This document shows positions 1 to 10,176 of a stretch of DNA of 64,000 nt, piece by piece. This DNA is from Anisus vortex. Taxonomy: Eukaryota; Mollusca; Gastropoda; Planorbidae. The notes beneath the pieces are model-generated. The model searched no databases. It was not told the origin of the DNA and worked only from the letters and a program-made list of their open reading frames with translations. The DNA lies in the NCBI GenBank assembly GCA_949126835.1, contig OX421497.1, positions 28,066,742 through 28,130,741 on the forward strand. Reading direction: 5' to 3'. The first letter of the stretch is position 1; the number at the start of each line of letters is the position of its first letter. The position numbers were made by a program, and so were the translations under genes.

Positions 1-63
1 CGGATGCCATATAAAACTGATACAGTAGATTTGATACTTGATTTTATAAGTATCTTTATCTTT

Positions 64-81
64 TTCTCTCTCTCTCTCTCT
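64..81. repeat. (CT)n microsatellite
   Basis: Short CT dinucleotide run in otherwise AT-rich DNA. I see no gene in 1-1046. Oligo-A runs near 405-420 and 461-468 look like decayed retroposon tails. Confidence 0.8.
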
Positions 82-778
82 GTATCTGTCTCACTCTTGC
101 TCTTATTTATAAATGACTCTGACTGGAGCTGAAATCCATTGAGCTAGTGAATCAGATACCGTTGTCATAACGTGCTAGGGCATGGTGTGGCGACCTTTCC
201 TCATCCTAACTCTACTGTCAGACTCGGGTAGACTCAGCGTAACCCTCCATATGCAGTAAAATATCCTGGTATTTAGCTCATATTCCTATCCGATACCTCA
301 GAACTAGAATCAAACTCTCTGTTGAGCGACATCCGTTTATCATTCTGCCATAAATTTTAATAAATACAATTGAATAATAAAAGCTGTACATGTTTTATTA
401 AGAACAAAAAAAAAAAAAAAGAAAATAACAATACATACTGTAATCATTTTATTAAGAATAAAAAAAAATATGTATATAGCTCTAGTGCTATTTCGGAATC
501 AGTCTACTCCTGAATTAAAAGTGTCACTATTGTCCGCATGTTTTATAGCGTTTTGGAGTTCACTTAGTTGCTACATAACAAAAAGAGCGAGTTGCAAAAT
601 ATTGTATTTGTGTGTGAACTGCTGAAACGGTGAGTTAAAAACAATTGTGTGAAATCTCTCGTTGAAATATATTTATTAAACAAACTTTAATAAACCAAAT
701 GTCACGAAGTGATTACTAATTAGTTAGAAAATCCATTATAGCGCCATTTTAAGAATTAGTCACACAGATAAACTCAAA

Positions 779-1046
779 TGTTTAATTTTATGATGACCGA
801 TTGTAAGCGTAGTATTATGCCCCATCGGTATCAGCCCCTATCCCCATCTGACCGCGTGGGTCGTTCGCCGACCCCTCTCTCCTTTGTTGCTGAGCAGAAG
901 ACCGTCCCGAGAGGGGCGTTCTTTTCATCGTCACCTTTGCGTATGCAGGGGACCTGCAATATCAGCCTTTTGTCCTCGCACTATTTGGACAGATCCTAAG
1001 AGAGCTTGTGTTGTTCTTTGGATGAGAATTTAACAAATAAAACTTC
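779..1046. other. No gene seen
   Basis: A 73-codon open frame starting at 778 has no recognisable domain, and the stretch is GC-richer than its surroundings. I treat it as unidentified repeat or spacer sequence. Confidence 0.4.
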
Positions 1047-1116
1047 TTAGATTATCTCGCCTTTGTACTGGGCAAGCCTGGTGTTGACAAAAGACGGACG
1101 GCATCTGGCCACTCCC

Positions 1117-1296
1117 CACCATATCTGTGACCTTGTGACCCCATCCCCCACCCACCATATATGCGACCTTGTGACCCCATCCCCCACCCACCATATCTGT
1201 GACCTTGTGACCCCATCACCCACCCACCATATTTGTGACCTTGTGACCCCATCACCCACCCACCATATCTGTGACCGTGTGACCCCATCACCCACC
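1117..1296. repeat. 36-bp minisatellite, five copies
   Basis: The unit begins caccatatctgtgacc and recurs at 1117, 1153, 1189, 1225 and 1261, with a broken sixth start at 1297. Copies differ by one to three substitutions. Because 36 is a multiple of three, several frames stay open on both strands and produce repetitive, protein-like translations; I do not regard these as genes. Confidence 0.93.
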
Positions 1297-3129
1297 CACC
1301 ACCCTGACTTTGTAGCAATGTTTGTACCTTATTGTCCAACATCACCTGACAGCTGACGCATGACACATACCCGTGGTGTCATTGGTTGAACGGTGTATCG
1401 CCTCTTTTTCACCTTTAACTCCGCCCTTTAACGATCAGAACAAAAAGGAGCGGTAAATAACGTTATAAAAAGAGGAAGTAAACAGCTCAACACTGCGGTA
1501 CTGTCACAGTGCGAACTCAATAATGTATTCAACATTATTTTTAATAATACAGAAGAAGATCTTCTAGGTTCAGCTATTTAATCTTCTTTCCTTCAATTCA
1601 TACACCATTCTATTTGTAGCGTCTTGTATTATTCCACATCCATTCGTGACTGAGTTGAGTTCGTGACTCAACGTTCTTACTCTTGTTGGTAAACATTGCT
1701 AGGGACGCACCAATCTCCACACCATAGTGCTGATAGGTACACTTAATATTTATGCACACCTTCATACTCATAATAACGTACTGACCTAATATCCAATGCT
1801 TATTTAAGGTAGGCCTACCCTTGTTGTTATGATGTGAAATTAATTATGCAAAGTTTAGTCCTTTGTAGTTAGTTACGCATAAGTTTAATTATAATGGGCG
1901 TGTATGGGATAAATCCTTTTCCCCTCACACTCCCCCCCCTCCCCCACACCCTATCCCTCTCTCTCAACCGCTTGGTTAGGCCGTGACGTACCAAGACTAT
2001 CTCTCTTTGTTGTCACTAGCACCTTTGTCCCCACCGTTATAATCTATTGTTTGCAACTGGGAAGGGCTATGGTGTTCAGTGTTGCACGCCAGAGAGCCGA
2101 GAGTCGCCAGAGTCGTCTCAACCGTCGATCGGTCATGATAGCAATTTGGTCATATTTTTTGTTGTCGCGAGTAACGCGCCGCACCTAGTAAAAAAAAATC
2201 CTTTGTTTAAGACACGAGATGTACCAAATTGTGGAAGATAGTAAATGTGGTGACAGACCGCGCCCCCCACCCCTCTCTATTACACCCACCCATTCTGGTT
2301 AGACAAGGTGTTATGACTAATCTCTTTGACACTGGACACGCCTCTTGACCAATCGTTGTGTAGACAATTGTAGACATGTGTGTCATTGGTTGACGTTTTT
2401 GACCTGGGTCGCCATTGTTAGACGAGTGGACATATATAAGGGGCAGTTTTTATGTTGTTAGAGGGACTGGACACTTCTTCTTAAAATGTTACATGACGTT
2501 ATTCCATTTTGGATTGTTTACATATTTAAATCGTTCACTTGGAATTACTGTGTTGTGAAGTCGTGCTTATATATTATTCTTTTCCATGTATTGATGTTTA
2601 TGTGCTTGGATAAAGTTGATGTGTTGTGGACACCTTATTATCTCTATACGTAAGAGTGACTATGTAAAAGAACCACGTTAATACCGGCAATAAACGTTCG
2701 ACTTTTATACTTACTTAACTTGAACTCGTTTGTTCTGATTGAGTGTGCATGAGAATACGTGAAGCAAGGAAGCTAGACCGCCAGAGAAACGGCACGTTAA
2801 ATAAAAATATCAAGCGTTGTTGATGCAACAAGTCCAGTTCAGCAAGCAGCCGTCATAGCCCATAGACAACGAACCAAGTAAGGTGGGATTATAGCGTGTA
2901 AGAAGCACAGTGACGAGCGCATCGTACTGGCCACACAATCCCCTCATCACATTTGTCAACAATACCCTAACGAGACGTGGTTATTGCTATTTTGTTGTAT
3001 CATTGCTAATCAATCATTCTGTCAATCTGACAGGCATTCATCTTGAGCTAAAGTCTAGTTCACCAGCGTTTGTTATTTTCCATTATTTAAGGGATTTGAT
3101 ATGTTTTGCGGAAAACTAAATTTTTAATT
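1297..3129. other. No gene; possible decayed LTR around 2247-2755
   Basis: No coding region is recognisable here. TATATAAG at 2433-2440 and AATAAA at 2689-2694 are spaced as in an LTR promoter/polyadenylation block, and TATAAAAAG sits near 1464. I could not find matching LTR ends or a target duplication, so a solo LTR is only a possibility. Confidence 0.25.
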
Positions 3130-3965
3130 CTCTATCCTAACAATAGAACAAGAAAAGGCATTTGATAGGGTAGACCATGGCTATCTTTAACCATGGCTAT
3201 CTGTTTAAAATAATAGATAAGTGCAATTAAGGCATCTATATTAGTAATTGGAATAAAACTCATTTATCCAAAACACTTTAGTCATCTTTTAAATAATCAC
3301 ACCCTAAGCCATAATATATTTTACAAAAAAACAATTAGACATGGTTGCCCCTTAATTTCCCTATTATACATAAAATACATTGAGCCCCCTCCTAGAGAAC
3401 GTTAGATCAAACAGTTCCATTAAAGGCACATATATCCCAGGATCCCTTCCAAATATTAAAGTCCTAGCTCACGCCGATTACACCACTTTCTTACCTTCTT
3501 CGGATAGTGACATAAATAAAATCTTCCTTAACTTTGTGTTTTTCGGTAAAGCAAGTGGGGCAAAGGTAAACATAAACAAATCAGCAATAATGGGGTTGGG
3601 GAAGTTTACATTTAAAACTATTTTCTTACAGAAAGTTAAAGTCGTAAATAATATTAAAATTTGCGGAATTACTTGGAGTAACAATCTTATTTTCCATCAC
3701 AGTGAAAAGTGGAACTCCATCGTCCAAAAACACAAAACATTATAAGACAATACACACAGCAACATCTAATTTTTGGGCGGGCAATTTTAATTAAGAAATT
3801 AGTCACTGCAAAGAATTAATTGAAATGAATATATAAAAAAAAACATAAACATTGATAACGCATTTACGTATTTACCCTAAATAAATTACCCATAAATAAT
3901 ACGAGAATAAGTCACTTTCTAAACCTGATTATCTTAGCTGAATGTATACATTTTTGATGCATTGT
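3130..3965 (+). pseudogene. Non-LTR retrotransposon (LINE) reverse transcriptase remnant
   Basis: This is a broken ORF2 fragment of a LINE. In order it shows the RT palm motif KAFDRVDH (about 3150), a stop, the RHGCPLISLLY box matching the usual RQGCPLSPLLY (about 3330), the catalytic box as AHADYTTF where F/YADD is expected (about 3470), and the downstream FGKASGAKVNINKS motif (3540-3590). The second catalytic Asp is lost and several stops and frame changes interrupt the frame, so it is inactive. The 3' tail at about 3900-3965 (ctgaatgtatacatttttga) is also found at 55890-55925, which defines a second copy of the same family. Confidence 0.75.
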
Positions 3966-4261
3966 TTAATTGTTTTGTTTTGTGTTGTTGTTTTTTTGCT
4001 CTATCTCGGCCTATTCTTTTAAATCATTGACTATGCATTTAATGCATTTTTAGGCCTACTAATTAAAATATTGCAAATGCCATTTTGTGTATATATTTAT
4101 CCTCAACCTTCATCTATTGCATAACCCGAGTGAGGGTCGTAGGGACACCATTTTTGGACAGTTAGATGATTTTACGTCATTCGTCACGGTCCTGTCATTT
4201 GTCTCGGTCCTGTGCCGCCTTAAGGTATAAAACTAATGCAAATGTTAATTTATACATATAT

Positions 4262-5418
4262 TGAGAGCCGGCTCATCCATTTAGGCGAACTAGGTGGCTG
4301 CCTAGGGCGCAAAATTTTGGGGGCTCAAAATTGAGGATTTTTTTTAATTTGTAGATTAAAAAATATAAACTGAAATTATATTAAAGTTTAGTACTTCTGC
4401 GCGCTACTAGCATAGGCATATGAATATCTTGGAAATGAAAGGCGAAGGGTAGTTTATTTAAGTTGTCTTAGAAAATAGGAAAGTATTCCGTAACAGTAAT
4501 TAGTTTAGCTACCTCGCTGTGCGTAGAGGAGTGCTAAAGGGCAACTTCATCTGGCCGCACCCTGGATTCGATGCAGCTGCGGCGGAATATCATAGTGAAG
4601 TGACGTGACCGTGTCCTTCAAGTCAGTTTGTGAATCGTAAGTCGTGAGAGCACTGAGTTGTTTGCATTGGAAATTCAGTTGTTTTGTACATTTTCAGATT
4701 GTTAGTTACAAAAACAAGTACATTAAAGATGCGAATAAAAAAAAAAAGAAGAACATGGTTGATTACGAATCGCCAGATGAATCTGTAAATATTGCAGGTG
4801 ACCCCTCAGAAAGTTTCAAGGTCCACTTTTATGTTGCTGTTTTAGACAGCTGTTAATGCGGTAAAAGAAAGATTTTCCCAGTTAAATACAGTATCTGCTG
4901 TCTTTGGATTTTTGTACAACATTCCTAATCTTAAAAACAAGACTACACCAGAGGTTAAGACGATGTGCAAAAATTTGGAAAAAGCATTACCAATTGAACA
5001 AGATGAAGGTTTGAATGAGTTTGACATTGCTGCTGTACGTCAGTGTTCTGATTTAAGAGCCATTTCTCATCAACTCCATAAATCAGTATCAAACCTTGAA
5101 GAAGTCCTAAACTACATTTACCAACGGAATCTTGAAAATGGATTTCCTAACATTTGTGTAGCCCTTCGTATTTTGCTTTTTCGTATTACGTTGCCACTTT
5201 CTGTAGCTAGTGCTGAACGAAGTTTTTCAAAACTTAAGCTAATTAAAACCTATCGGCGTAGTACAATGTGTCAGGAGAGACTTGCCGATGATCTTTTATG
5301 TTTGGCTCCGAGTAATAATCGTTATGAGACCATTACTAGTGTAATGCCATATATCTCTATGAGTAGGGATAATTATAACAAGATACTTTGTGTGATAAGT
5401 GTTCAGCAATATCATTGA
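4262..5418 (+). pseudogene. hAT transposase remnant, ZMYM1-like type
   Basis: The C-terminal half of a hAT transposase is readable. From about 4846 the frame gives NAVKERFSQL and then a segment at 4912-5418 carrying the dimerisation core ITLPLSVASAERSFSKLKL followed by RSTMCQERL. This is the signature of hAT proteins related to ZMYM1/TTF-type zinc-finger proteins. The preceding segment FKVHFYVAVLD lies in another frame, so there is a frameshift near 4840. After ERLADDLL the sequence departs from the family. A GC-rich block at 4262-4320 containing gagagccggctc resembles a hAT terminal repeat and may be the left end, but I found no matching right end. A related but different copy lies at 24680-25678. 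Confidence 0.65.
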
Positions 5419-6060
5419 AAGAAACTTGTTCGCACCAATAAACGGAATCAACTTCTTATATAAACAATTTATTTTTTGGAGTGTCATTCCTGGTTTACAC
5501 GTTGTGTTTGCTAGAACATATAGGTAAAAAGCTACTGTCCGTCTGTCAAAGGACGAACACTCTATCACATATAACTAGAAATACAACAGAGGCTCCTCTT
5601 CAATGAAACTGTTTAATACATGTTCTAGTTACTGTACAACACTGTCAATCACATATACTCTGGTCACGCCTTGAGTTGTTGGTAGACATGTACAACTTAA
5701 TATTCAGGACCCATCTCACGTCTAGTCCAATTTGTCAACTCAAGTCTCTCTTGGTTTCTGCGTTTCTATATGACTTTTACATACTCTCCACAATTACACA
5801 CTATGGTGCACTATTGCACATTCAATATAATGTACACCTTATATATATTATTTATCCCTTGCACACCTTCTATCTAAACATATATTATATCAATACCACA
5901 ACATCTTGACACCGTCAAATATAAATATCGGGCAGCGAATTCAATAGTGCTGAAGAATATCTCGGCTATCACGCCAACAAGCAGGGGCATTACCATTACA
6001 CGGAGCCTGTCCACGTTCCGATTGGGCGTGCAACATCTTGCACCCTGGTGGCCACGCCAT
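5419..6060. other. No gene seen
   Basis: AT-rich spacer with short meaningless open frames; no recognisable repeat end. Confidence 0.5.
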
Positions 6061-6515
6061 CCCCTGTCACAACATTACAGTTCCTTAAGCAGTCTTGCTG
6101 GTGTTTTATCTGGACCAGAATCTTTGTTTACTTTTAGTTGGTTTGGAGTTGTTTAATGCCTTTTTCTTCTACATTTATATGTCCTATCTCTTCTAGATTG
6201 TTTTAATTTATGAAGATTTCTTTGTCACCTGAATTTAAAAATGATGATGCAAAGTGTGTGTTAAGGATGTTAGCTTTAGTTTCATTGTTATCATAGGTCT
6301 AGTTGTTTTGACCTTTTAGTGGAGCTATGCCTAATATGTCCATTTTTCTTGATTTAATGTAGGATTATACATTTTTATTATTATATTTAGAAATTATTTA
6401 GAAATTATTTAGTTTACTTATTCATTCTGCAACTGTCTGCTTAATATCTGAGATAAGTGTTTAATTTTTAGGTATTTTTTGTGTAGTCCAATTTAATTAG
6501 TTGTTTTAAATTTCT
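6061..6515 (-). pseudogene. CR1/L2-like LINE ORF2 fragment (between endonuclease and RT)
   Basis: The minus strand reads, with stops and frame changes, segments typical of the region between endonuclease and RT in CR1/L2-type LINEs: a segment like YIKSRKMDIIGIAPL (about 6340), NETKANILNTHFASSF (about 6280-6230), LEEIGHINVEEK (about 6190-6160), then SGPDKTPARLLKEL (about 6115-6080). The piece ends at a TTAA (6515-6518) where another element's CCC terminus begins. The same LINE region lies uninterrupted at 17405-17640. Confidence 0.65.
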
Positions 6516-6518
6516 TAA

Positions 6519-6680
6519 CCCATATATTGCTAAGGTTTTTTTTTCGTGATTTTTAAATATGTAATAGAAAGTCATTATGTAATAAACAAATGATATTTAT
6601 GTTTTGAAAACATTTTTTTAAAATTGAAATACTGAGATTTTTTCAAAATGTCCTTAAAATTGGACGCCAGCAAGAAATGA
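6519..6680 (+). mobile_element. piggyBac-like terminal fragment
   Basis: The fragment begins with TTAA (6515-6518) followed by CCCATATATTGCTAAGG. TTAA plus CCC is the usual piggyBac end. A closely similar terminus is at 58219. It runs to ggacgccagcaagaaatga, which matches the ends of the MITE-like copies at 16845 and 29805. The flanking LINE has an empty TTAA at the same site in the copy at 17527-17530, which supports insertion at TTAA. Confidence 0.45.
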
Positions 6681-7000
6681 AGCCGTGACATTGCATGTTT
6701 GCAAAAGAAATAGACCCTCTTATGTCAAGGATAATTACATATGTTTTTAACAATTTAAGTTCGAATGTTTGATTTATGGCTTTTCAAAACAATAAGATAA
6801 GAAAATAGCGTAATAAAATATTGACATTCAAGTGGCATCCGGGCACAGAATGAGCTAACTGAACAAACCAGAAAAACCAATAACATCAATTGAAACACTA
6901 ATAAAAATGCAAGACTAGACTCTGACTAGCGATAAGCGTAGGACGCAATAATCTTCTTTATAGAAGGAGCGTGTGTAATATATAATATTATATTAAATTA
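6681..7000 (+). pseudogene. CR1/L2-like LINE 3' end
   Basis: Near 6835-6915 the frame gives SGIRAQNELTEQTRKT and, after a break, LIKMQD plus stop. This equals the C-terminus of the minus-strand LINE at 56490-56960 (RAWNGLPEQTRKTSN, LIKMQD-stop). The sequence after the stop (about 6915-7000) also matches 56440-56530 in reverse complement. A partial relative is at 28340-28560. Confidence 0.6.
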
Positions 7001-7093
7001 ATCATATTTAATTTTTAAAAAGTATGCTTTATATAATTATATCTTAGTTTGTTTGCATAATATGCTGTAGATATTGTGATACTCGGCGTAAGC

Positions 7094-7101
7094 GCCTAGG
7101 T
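7094..7101. repeat. 8-bp target-site duplication of the hAT element (left)
   Basis: gcctaggt, repeated exactly at 8742-8749. Confidence 0.9.
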
Positions 7102-7620
7102 CAGGGGTCGGCAACCTGCGGCTCGCGAGCCGCATGCGGCTCTTTGGATGACAAGATGCGGCTCTCCAGTTCCATGCGCAAAAAGTAATAATAATATTAT
7201 TGTATTTTAAAAACTCATAAAAAGATAGTATACTGCAAATTGTTACATCCACAATCCTTTTGTGACCAGAACTGTGTAGATCTTGTTGATAATTCTCGTT
7301 AGTCCTAGGGGAGACTTTAGTTATTATTATTTATGTTTCAGTATTACACGAACTCTTCTTATAGTCCTGGGTACAAACTCAGAATATGTGATCTAACAGT
7401 TCCTTTCCTTGACATTAGAGTAGTAGATAAATATTATAGTATTGTAGACAACACAATAGAATAGTAACTTGACGAGGAAGCTTCAGTGTAAATGTTGTTG
7501 ATAGTTTAATTCAGGTGATATGTTCAATATATACAACAGTCTTCTTCGGAGCAAAGTTGGAGATCCAGAAAAGCATGCAATACACGCTGCACAACTGGAC
7601 AGTTCTAAACTCTAAAAGAA

Positions 7621-7880
7621 ATGCCGCGAGTAGAGGCACTCATATTTGACGCATGGGATGGTCTTCCAGAATGCTACAGTGAGGTGAAGAAGTTGGCATT
7701 TGGAGTGCTCACGATCTTCGAGTCAACATATTCGTGCGAGCAAGCGTTTTCTTGCATGAAATATAATAAAAAGTAAAGTAAGAAGCTAACTAACAAATGA
7801 AAATCTAGAGGCGTGGTAGAAACTGAAAACAACTAGTTATGAGCCAGATTTAGCCAAACTTTCAAAAGGCATTCAAGGCA
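7621..7880 (+). pseudogene. hAT transposase C-terminal remnant
   Basis: From the ATG at 7621 the frame reads to GVLTIFESTYSCEQAFSCMK, the hAT dimerisation motif (usually FGSTYxCEQxFSxM) seen in GTF2IRD2- and ZBED5-like proteins. After a stop at about 7775 the ending continues in another frame (TNENLEAW, then TSYEPDLAKLSK). At least one frameshift and two stops make it a pseudogene. It has the same orientation as its element. Confidence 0.7.
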
Positions 7881-8021
7881 AATGATAAACTATTGTAACT
7901 ATCTATTAATGAATAATTATAGTTATAGGCCTACTATATGATTAATAATTTTATTATTCTTTATACTTTAATATATTTTGTGCGAAACAGTTGTATGTTT
8001 TATATGAATAAATAGGCCCCT

Positions 8022-8558
8022 ATTATTTCATCAACGAGGTCTTGCAACGGGCTAACATGCCTAGCATGATCACTCTCATTCGCCAACGACGTCTTCGGTG
8101 GCTTGGCCATGTTTCCAGGATGGAGGATGGGCGAATCCCAAAAGACCTGCTATATGCTGAGCTCGCTGAAGGCAAGAGAGCTACTGGCCGCCCCCAACTC
8201 AGGTTCAAGGACGTCTGCAAACGTGACCTAAAGGCTATAGATGTAGAGGTCGGAAACTGGGAGAACCTTGCTCAGCACAGAAATAGTTGGAGAGGCACCT
8301 TACACAACGCTATAAATGCGGCAGAGGGCAAAATTCGCCTTATGGCGGAGGCTATAAGAGCTGCGAAGAAAAGTAGGCTGCCCCTAACAATCTCCAACGG
8401 TCCAGCTTGCAAGTGCCAGAGATGCGACAGAGCCTTTCTCTCAAGGATAGGTCTCCACAGACACAGTCAATTTTGCAGGGCTGGCCAAATCACAGGAGTG
8501 CAAATCTAATCATTTTTCGAGACTATGGGGCCTATGAATGAATGAATGAATTATTTCA
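8022..8558 (+). mobile_element. 5'-truncated LINE nested in the hAT, with its target duplication
   Basis: The insertion (8031-8549) is flanked by attatttca at 8022-8030 and 8550-8558 and ends in a (tgaa)n tail. A short 3' fragment with a target duplication is what target-primed reverse transcription produces. It lies inside the hAT and is therefore younger. Confidence 0.85.
8031..8509 (+). pseudogene. LINE ORF2 C-terminus with CCHH zinc-finger tail
   Basis: An open C-terminal frame follows from INEVLQRANMPSM to LRWLGHVSRMEDGRIPKDLL, then TGRPQLRFKDVCKRDLKA, and ends with a zinc finger CKCQRCDRAFLSRIGLHRH. This is the well-known C-terminus of invertebrate endonuclease/RT LINEs whose endonuclease half resembles craniofacial development protein 2-like predictions. 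The RT and endonuclease are missing through 5' truncation, not decay. The endonuclease half of what looks like the same family is at 60016-61120. Confidence 0.8.
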
Positions 8559-8741
8559 TATTTAAAGCTAGAATTTATTTTGAATAAAAAATCAATTTTG
8601 TAGGCCCTTTAGGTAGGCTAATCCTACTCCTAATCAAATACGATAATATTGAAAAAAAAAAGTTAGTGGCTCTTTAAAAACTGGGAAATTGTGTAAATTG
8701 TAACTTTTGGCTCTTCTGCCTCAAAAGGTTGCCGACCCCTG

Positions 8742-8749
8742 GCCTAGGT
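8742..8749. repeat. 8-bp target-site duplication of the hAT element (right)
   Basis: gcctaggt, identical to 7094-7101. It is followed by a short (TA)n in which the LTR element is inserted. Confidence 0.9.
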
Positions 8750-8763
8750 ATATATATATATAT

Positions 8764-9328
8764 TGTTAGGTTACAGTGCATACATATTTTAAAACACCCT
8801 TTTATTAATCCCTCGACAGAGTTTATATTTTACAAATACTTTAATTGTCGGGACACGACTGTTTATTTTTCTTAGTTGACTAAAATCTAATTAGGCTATA
8901 AACGCATCACTCTTGAAACCAGCGTAAACCAGTTAGAGCTAACGCGGAGGGATATTCAATTTCGCGGGCTTCTTGGGTACTATAAAAGACCGAGACGCGG
9001 ACTACTTCTCTCTCTTCCCGCTAGGCACGATTGACAGTAGACACTATGCCTTGCTTAACTATTTTCGCCATGCACATTTTGTTTTACTAACATCGTTTGA
9101 TTTGCAAGTTATAATAAAGTTTCTTCATTTAAACAGTCAAGGAGTTGGTTTTTGAATTCATATTACTATTGAGAACAATTGAATAGTATCAGGACAAGGT
9201 TAACCAAACTTGGAAAAATTGCTGCAGACTGTTTATCACTCTCAGAACGAAGTGAGTTCCCGCTGGCCTAAAAAAATCAAACCCTAGTCAACCGCCAAAA
9301 GAATTGGAGTGAAAGCAACAATATAACA
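8764..9328 (+). repeat. 5' LTR
   Basis: 565 bp, TG...CA. It contains TATAAAAG (8981-8988) and AATAAA (9113-9118). A 60-codon open frame inside it appears identically in the 3' LTR and is not a gene. Confidence 0.95.
8981..8988 (+). promoter_or_regulatory. LTR TATA box
   Basis: TATAAAAG in a GC-richer setting. Transcription would start about 30 bp downstream. The duplicate copy is at 15251-15258. Confidence 0.7.
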
Positions 9329-9330
9329 TG

Positions 9331-9342
9331 TGGTCTCGGTAC
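9331..9342 (+). promoter_or_regulatory. Primer binding site
   Basis: TGGTCTCGGTAC starts two bases after the LTR; TGG pairs with the CCA end of a tRNA. I cannot name the tRNA from memory. Confidence 0.6.
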
Positions 9343-9974
9343 GGCAAATAGTTTATCAGCATTACAGGAGGTCTAACGTCTGGAGGTATATTATATTCAA
9401 ATACTCAAGGTAATAACGTTTTATAATTTTTTCAAGTAGCAAGATTATTATTGGAAAAATCAAGGCGACACGTCACAACAATTTAACGATGTCTGCCGCG
9501 CAAATTTTTACAAGCACTTCAATAATGAATCATTGTTAATACTGAGGAATCGCCACGGAGAAGTTTATTGTTTGTGAGGAAGGAGATACTCTATCTACTA
9601 TACATTGAAGGGGGCTTCGTCGAGCTAAATATTTTTACACAAGTTGCTTTACACAACTACGAGGTTAATTTTTCAAGACTACAGTCTTACCACTCATCAT
9701 TGCTACAATCGAATATTCAGCTGGAAGATTTATTTACATGTTGCATCAGAGTCTATTTTATTTACAAATTATCGTTCTGCAATCACGAGGATTTCATCAT
9801 ACTACCGTTACAAGGTTTTTCAGCATTCGTACTCAAGTATATTCCTGAAAATTTTTTTAACTCATACTATTGTCTAATATTTAGGACTGTGTTGTGTAGT
9901 GAATTTGGACATTCTAACACACGTAAGTTGGATCTTAATTTCTTTTTAGTAACATTTCTATTTGATCAAGCACA
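9343..9974 (+). other. Retrotransposon 5' leader
   Basis: Noncoding leader between primer site and gag start. A 147-codon frame from 9568 overlaps gag in another frame, shows no domain, and I take it as chance. Confidence 0.5.
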
Positions 9975-10160
9975 ATGGATGCTAATAGAATGTTTACTAC
10001 TGATGAGTTAGATAGGCTAACGCTGACTCAACTCAAAGAATTGGCTCATGGCCTACAGATAACTGTTACGCAGGTTACCCCTATTCGTACTAAATTACAA
10101 CAGCAGATCAGGGAGTGCCTAGCAGATAATCTGCAAAGCCAAACAGAAGGAATATCATAG
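9975..10160 (+). CDS. Truncated gag N-terminus (SAP-like)
   Basis: This 61-residue frame has DRLTLTQLKELAHGLQI followed by LQQQIRE, a SAP-like helix-turn-helix start often seen at the N-terminus of invertebrate gypsy gag proteins. It ends at a TAG (10158-10160). The capsid body and zinc knuckles expected in a full gag are absent, so most of gag also appears to be lost. The next frame (pol) is shifted relative to this one, as is usual for gag/pol junctions, but with gag this short I cannot say whether a programmed frameshift operates. Confidence 0.55.
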   Translation: MDANRMFTTDELDRLTLTQLKELAHGLQITVTQVTPIRTKLQQQIRECLADNLQSQTEGIS

Positions 10161-10176
10161 GAAAAGTAGTCAGGTA

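Larger units (their letters stand above)
7102..8741 (+). mobile_element. hAT DNA transposon, copy 1
   Basis: The 1640-bp element has perfect 16-bp terminal inverted repeats (caggggtcggcaacct at 7102-7117 and its complement at 8726-8741) and a perfect 8-bp target duplication gcctaggt. The TSD fits the nnnTAnnn pattern known for the Buster branch of hAT elements. The subterminal gcggctcgcgagccgcatgc matches the far end of the second copy (53653-55660). It carries a ruined transposase C-terminus and a later LINE insertion, so it is non-autonomous. Confidence 0.9.

Noticed and set aside
1047..1366. Repetitive open frames on both strands
   Set aside because: They are by-products of a 36-bp tandem repeat; the period is divisible by three, so frames stay open without selection.
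2247..2755. Solo LTR
   Set aside because: TATA and AATAAA are suitably spaced, but no TG/CA ends with matching target duplications were found.
8973..9155. 60-codon frame duplicated at 15243-15425
   Set aside because: Lies in the LTRs, identical because the LTRs are; covers the TATA to poly(A) region.
9568..10011. 147-codon frame ahead of gag
   Set aside because: Overlaps gag in another frame, no domain, AT-rich composition.
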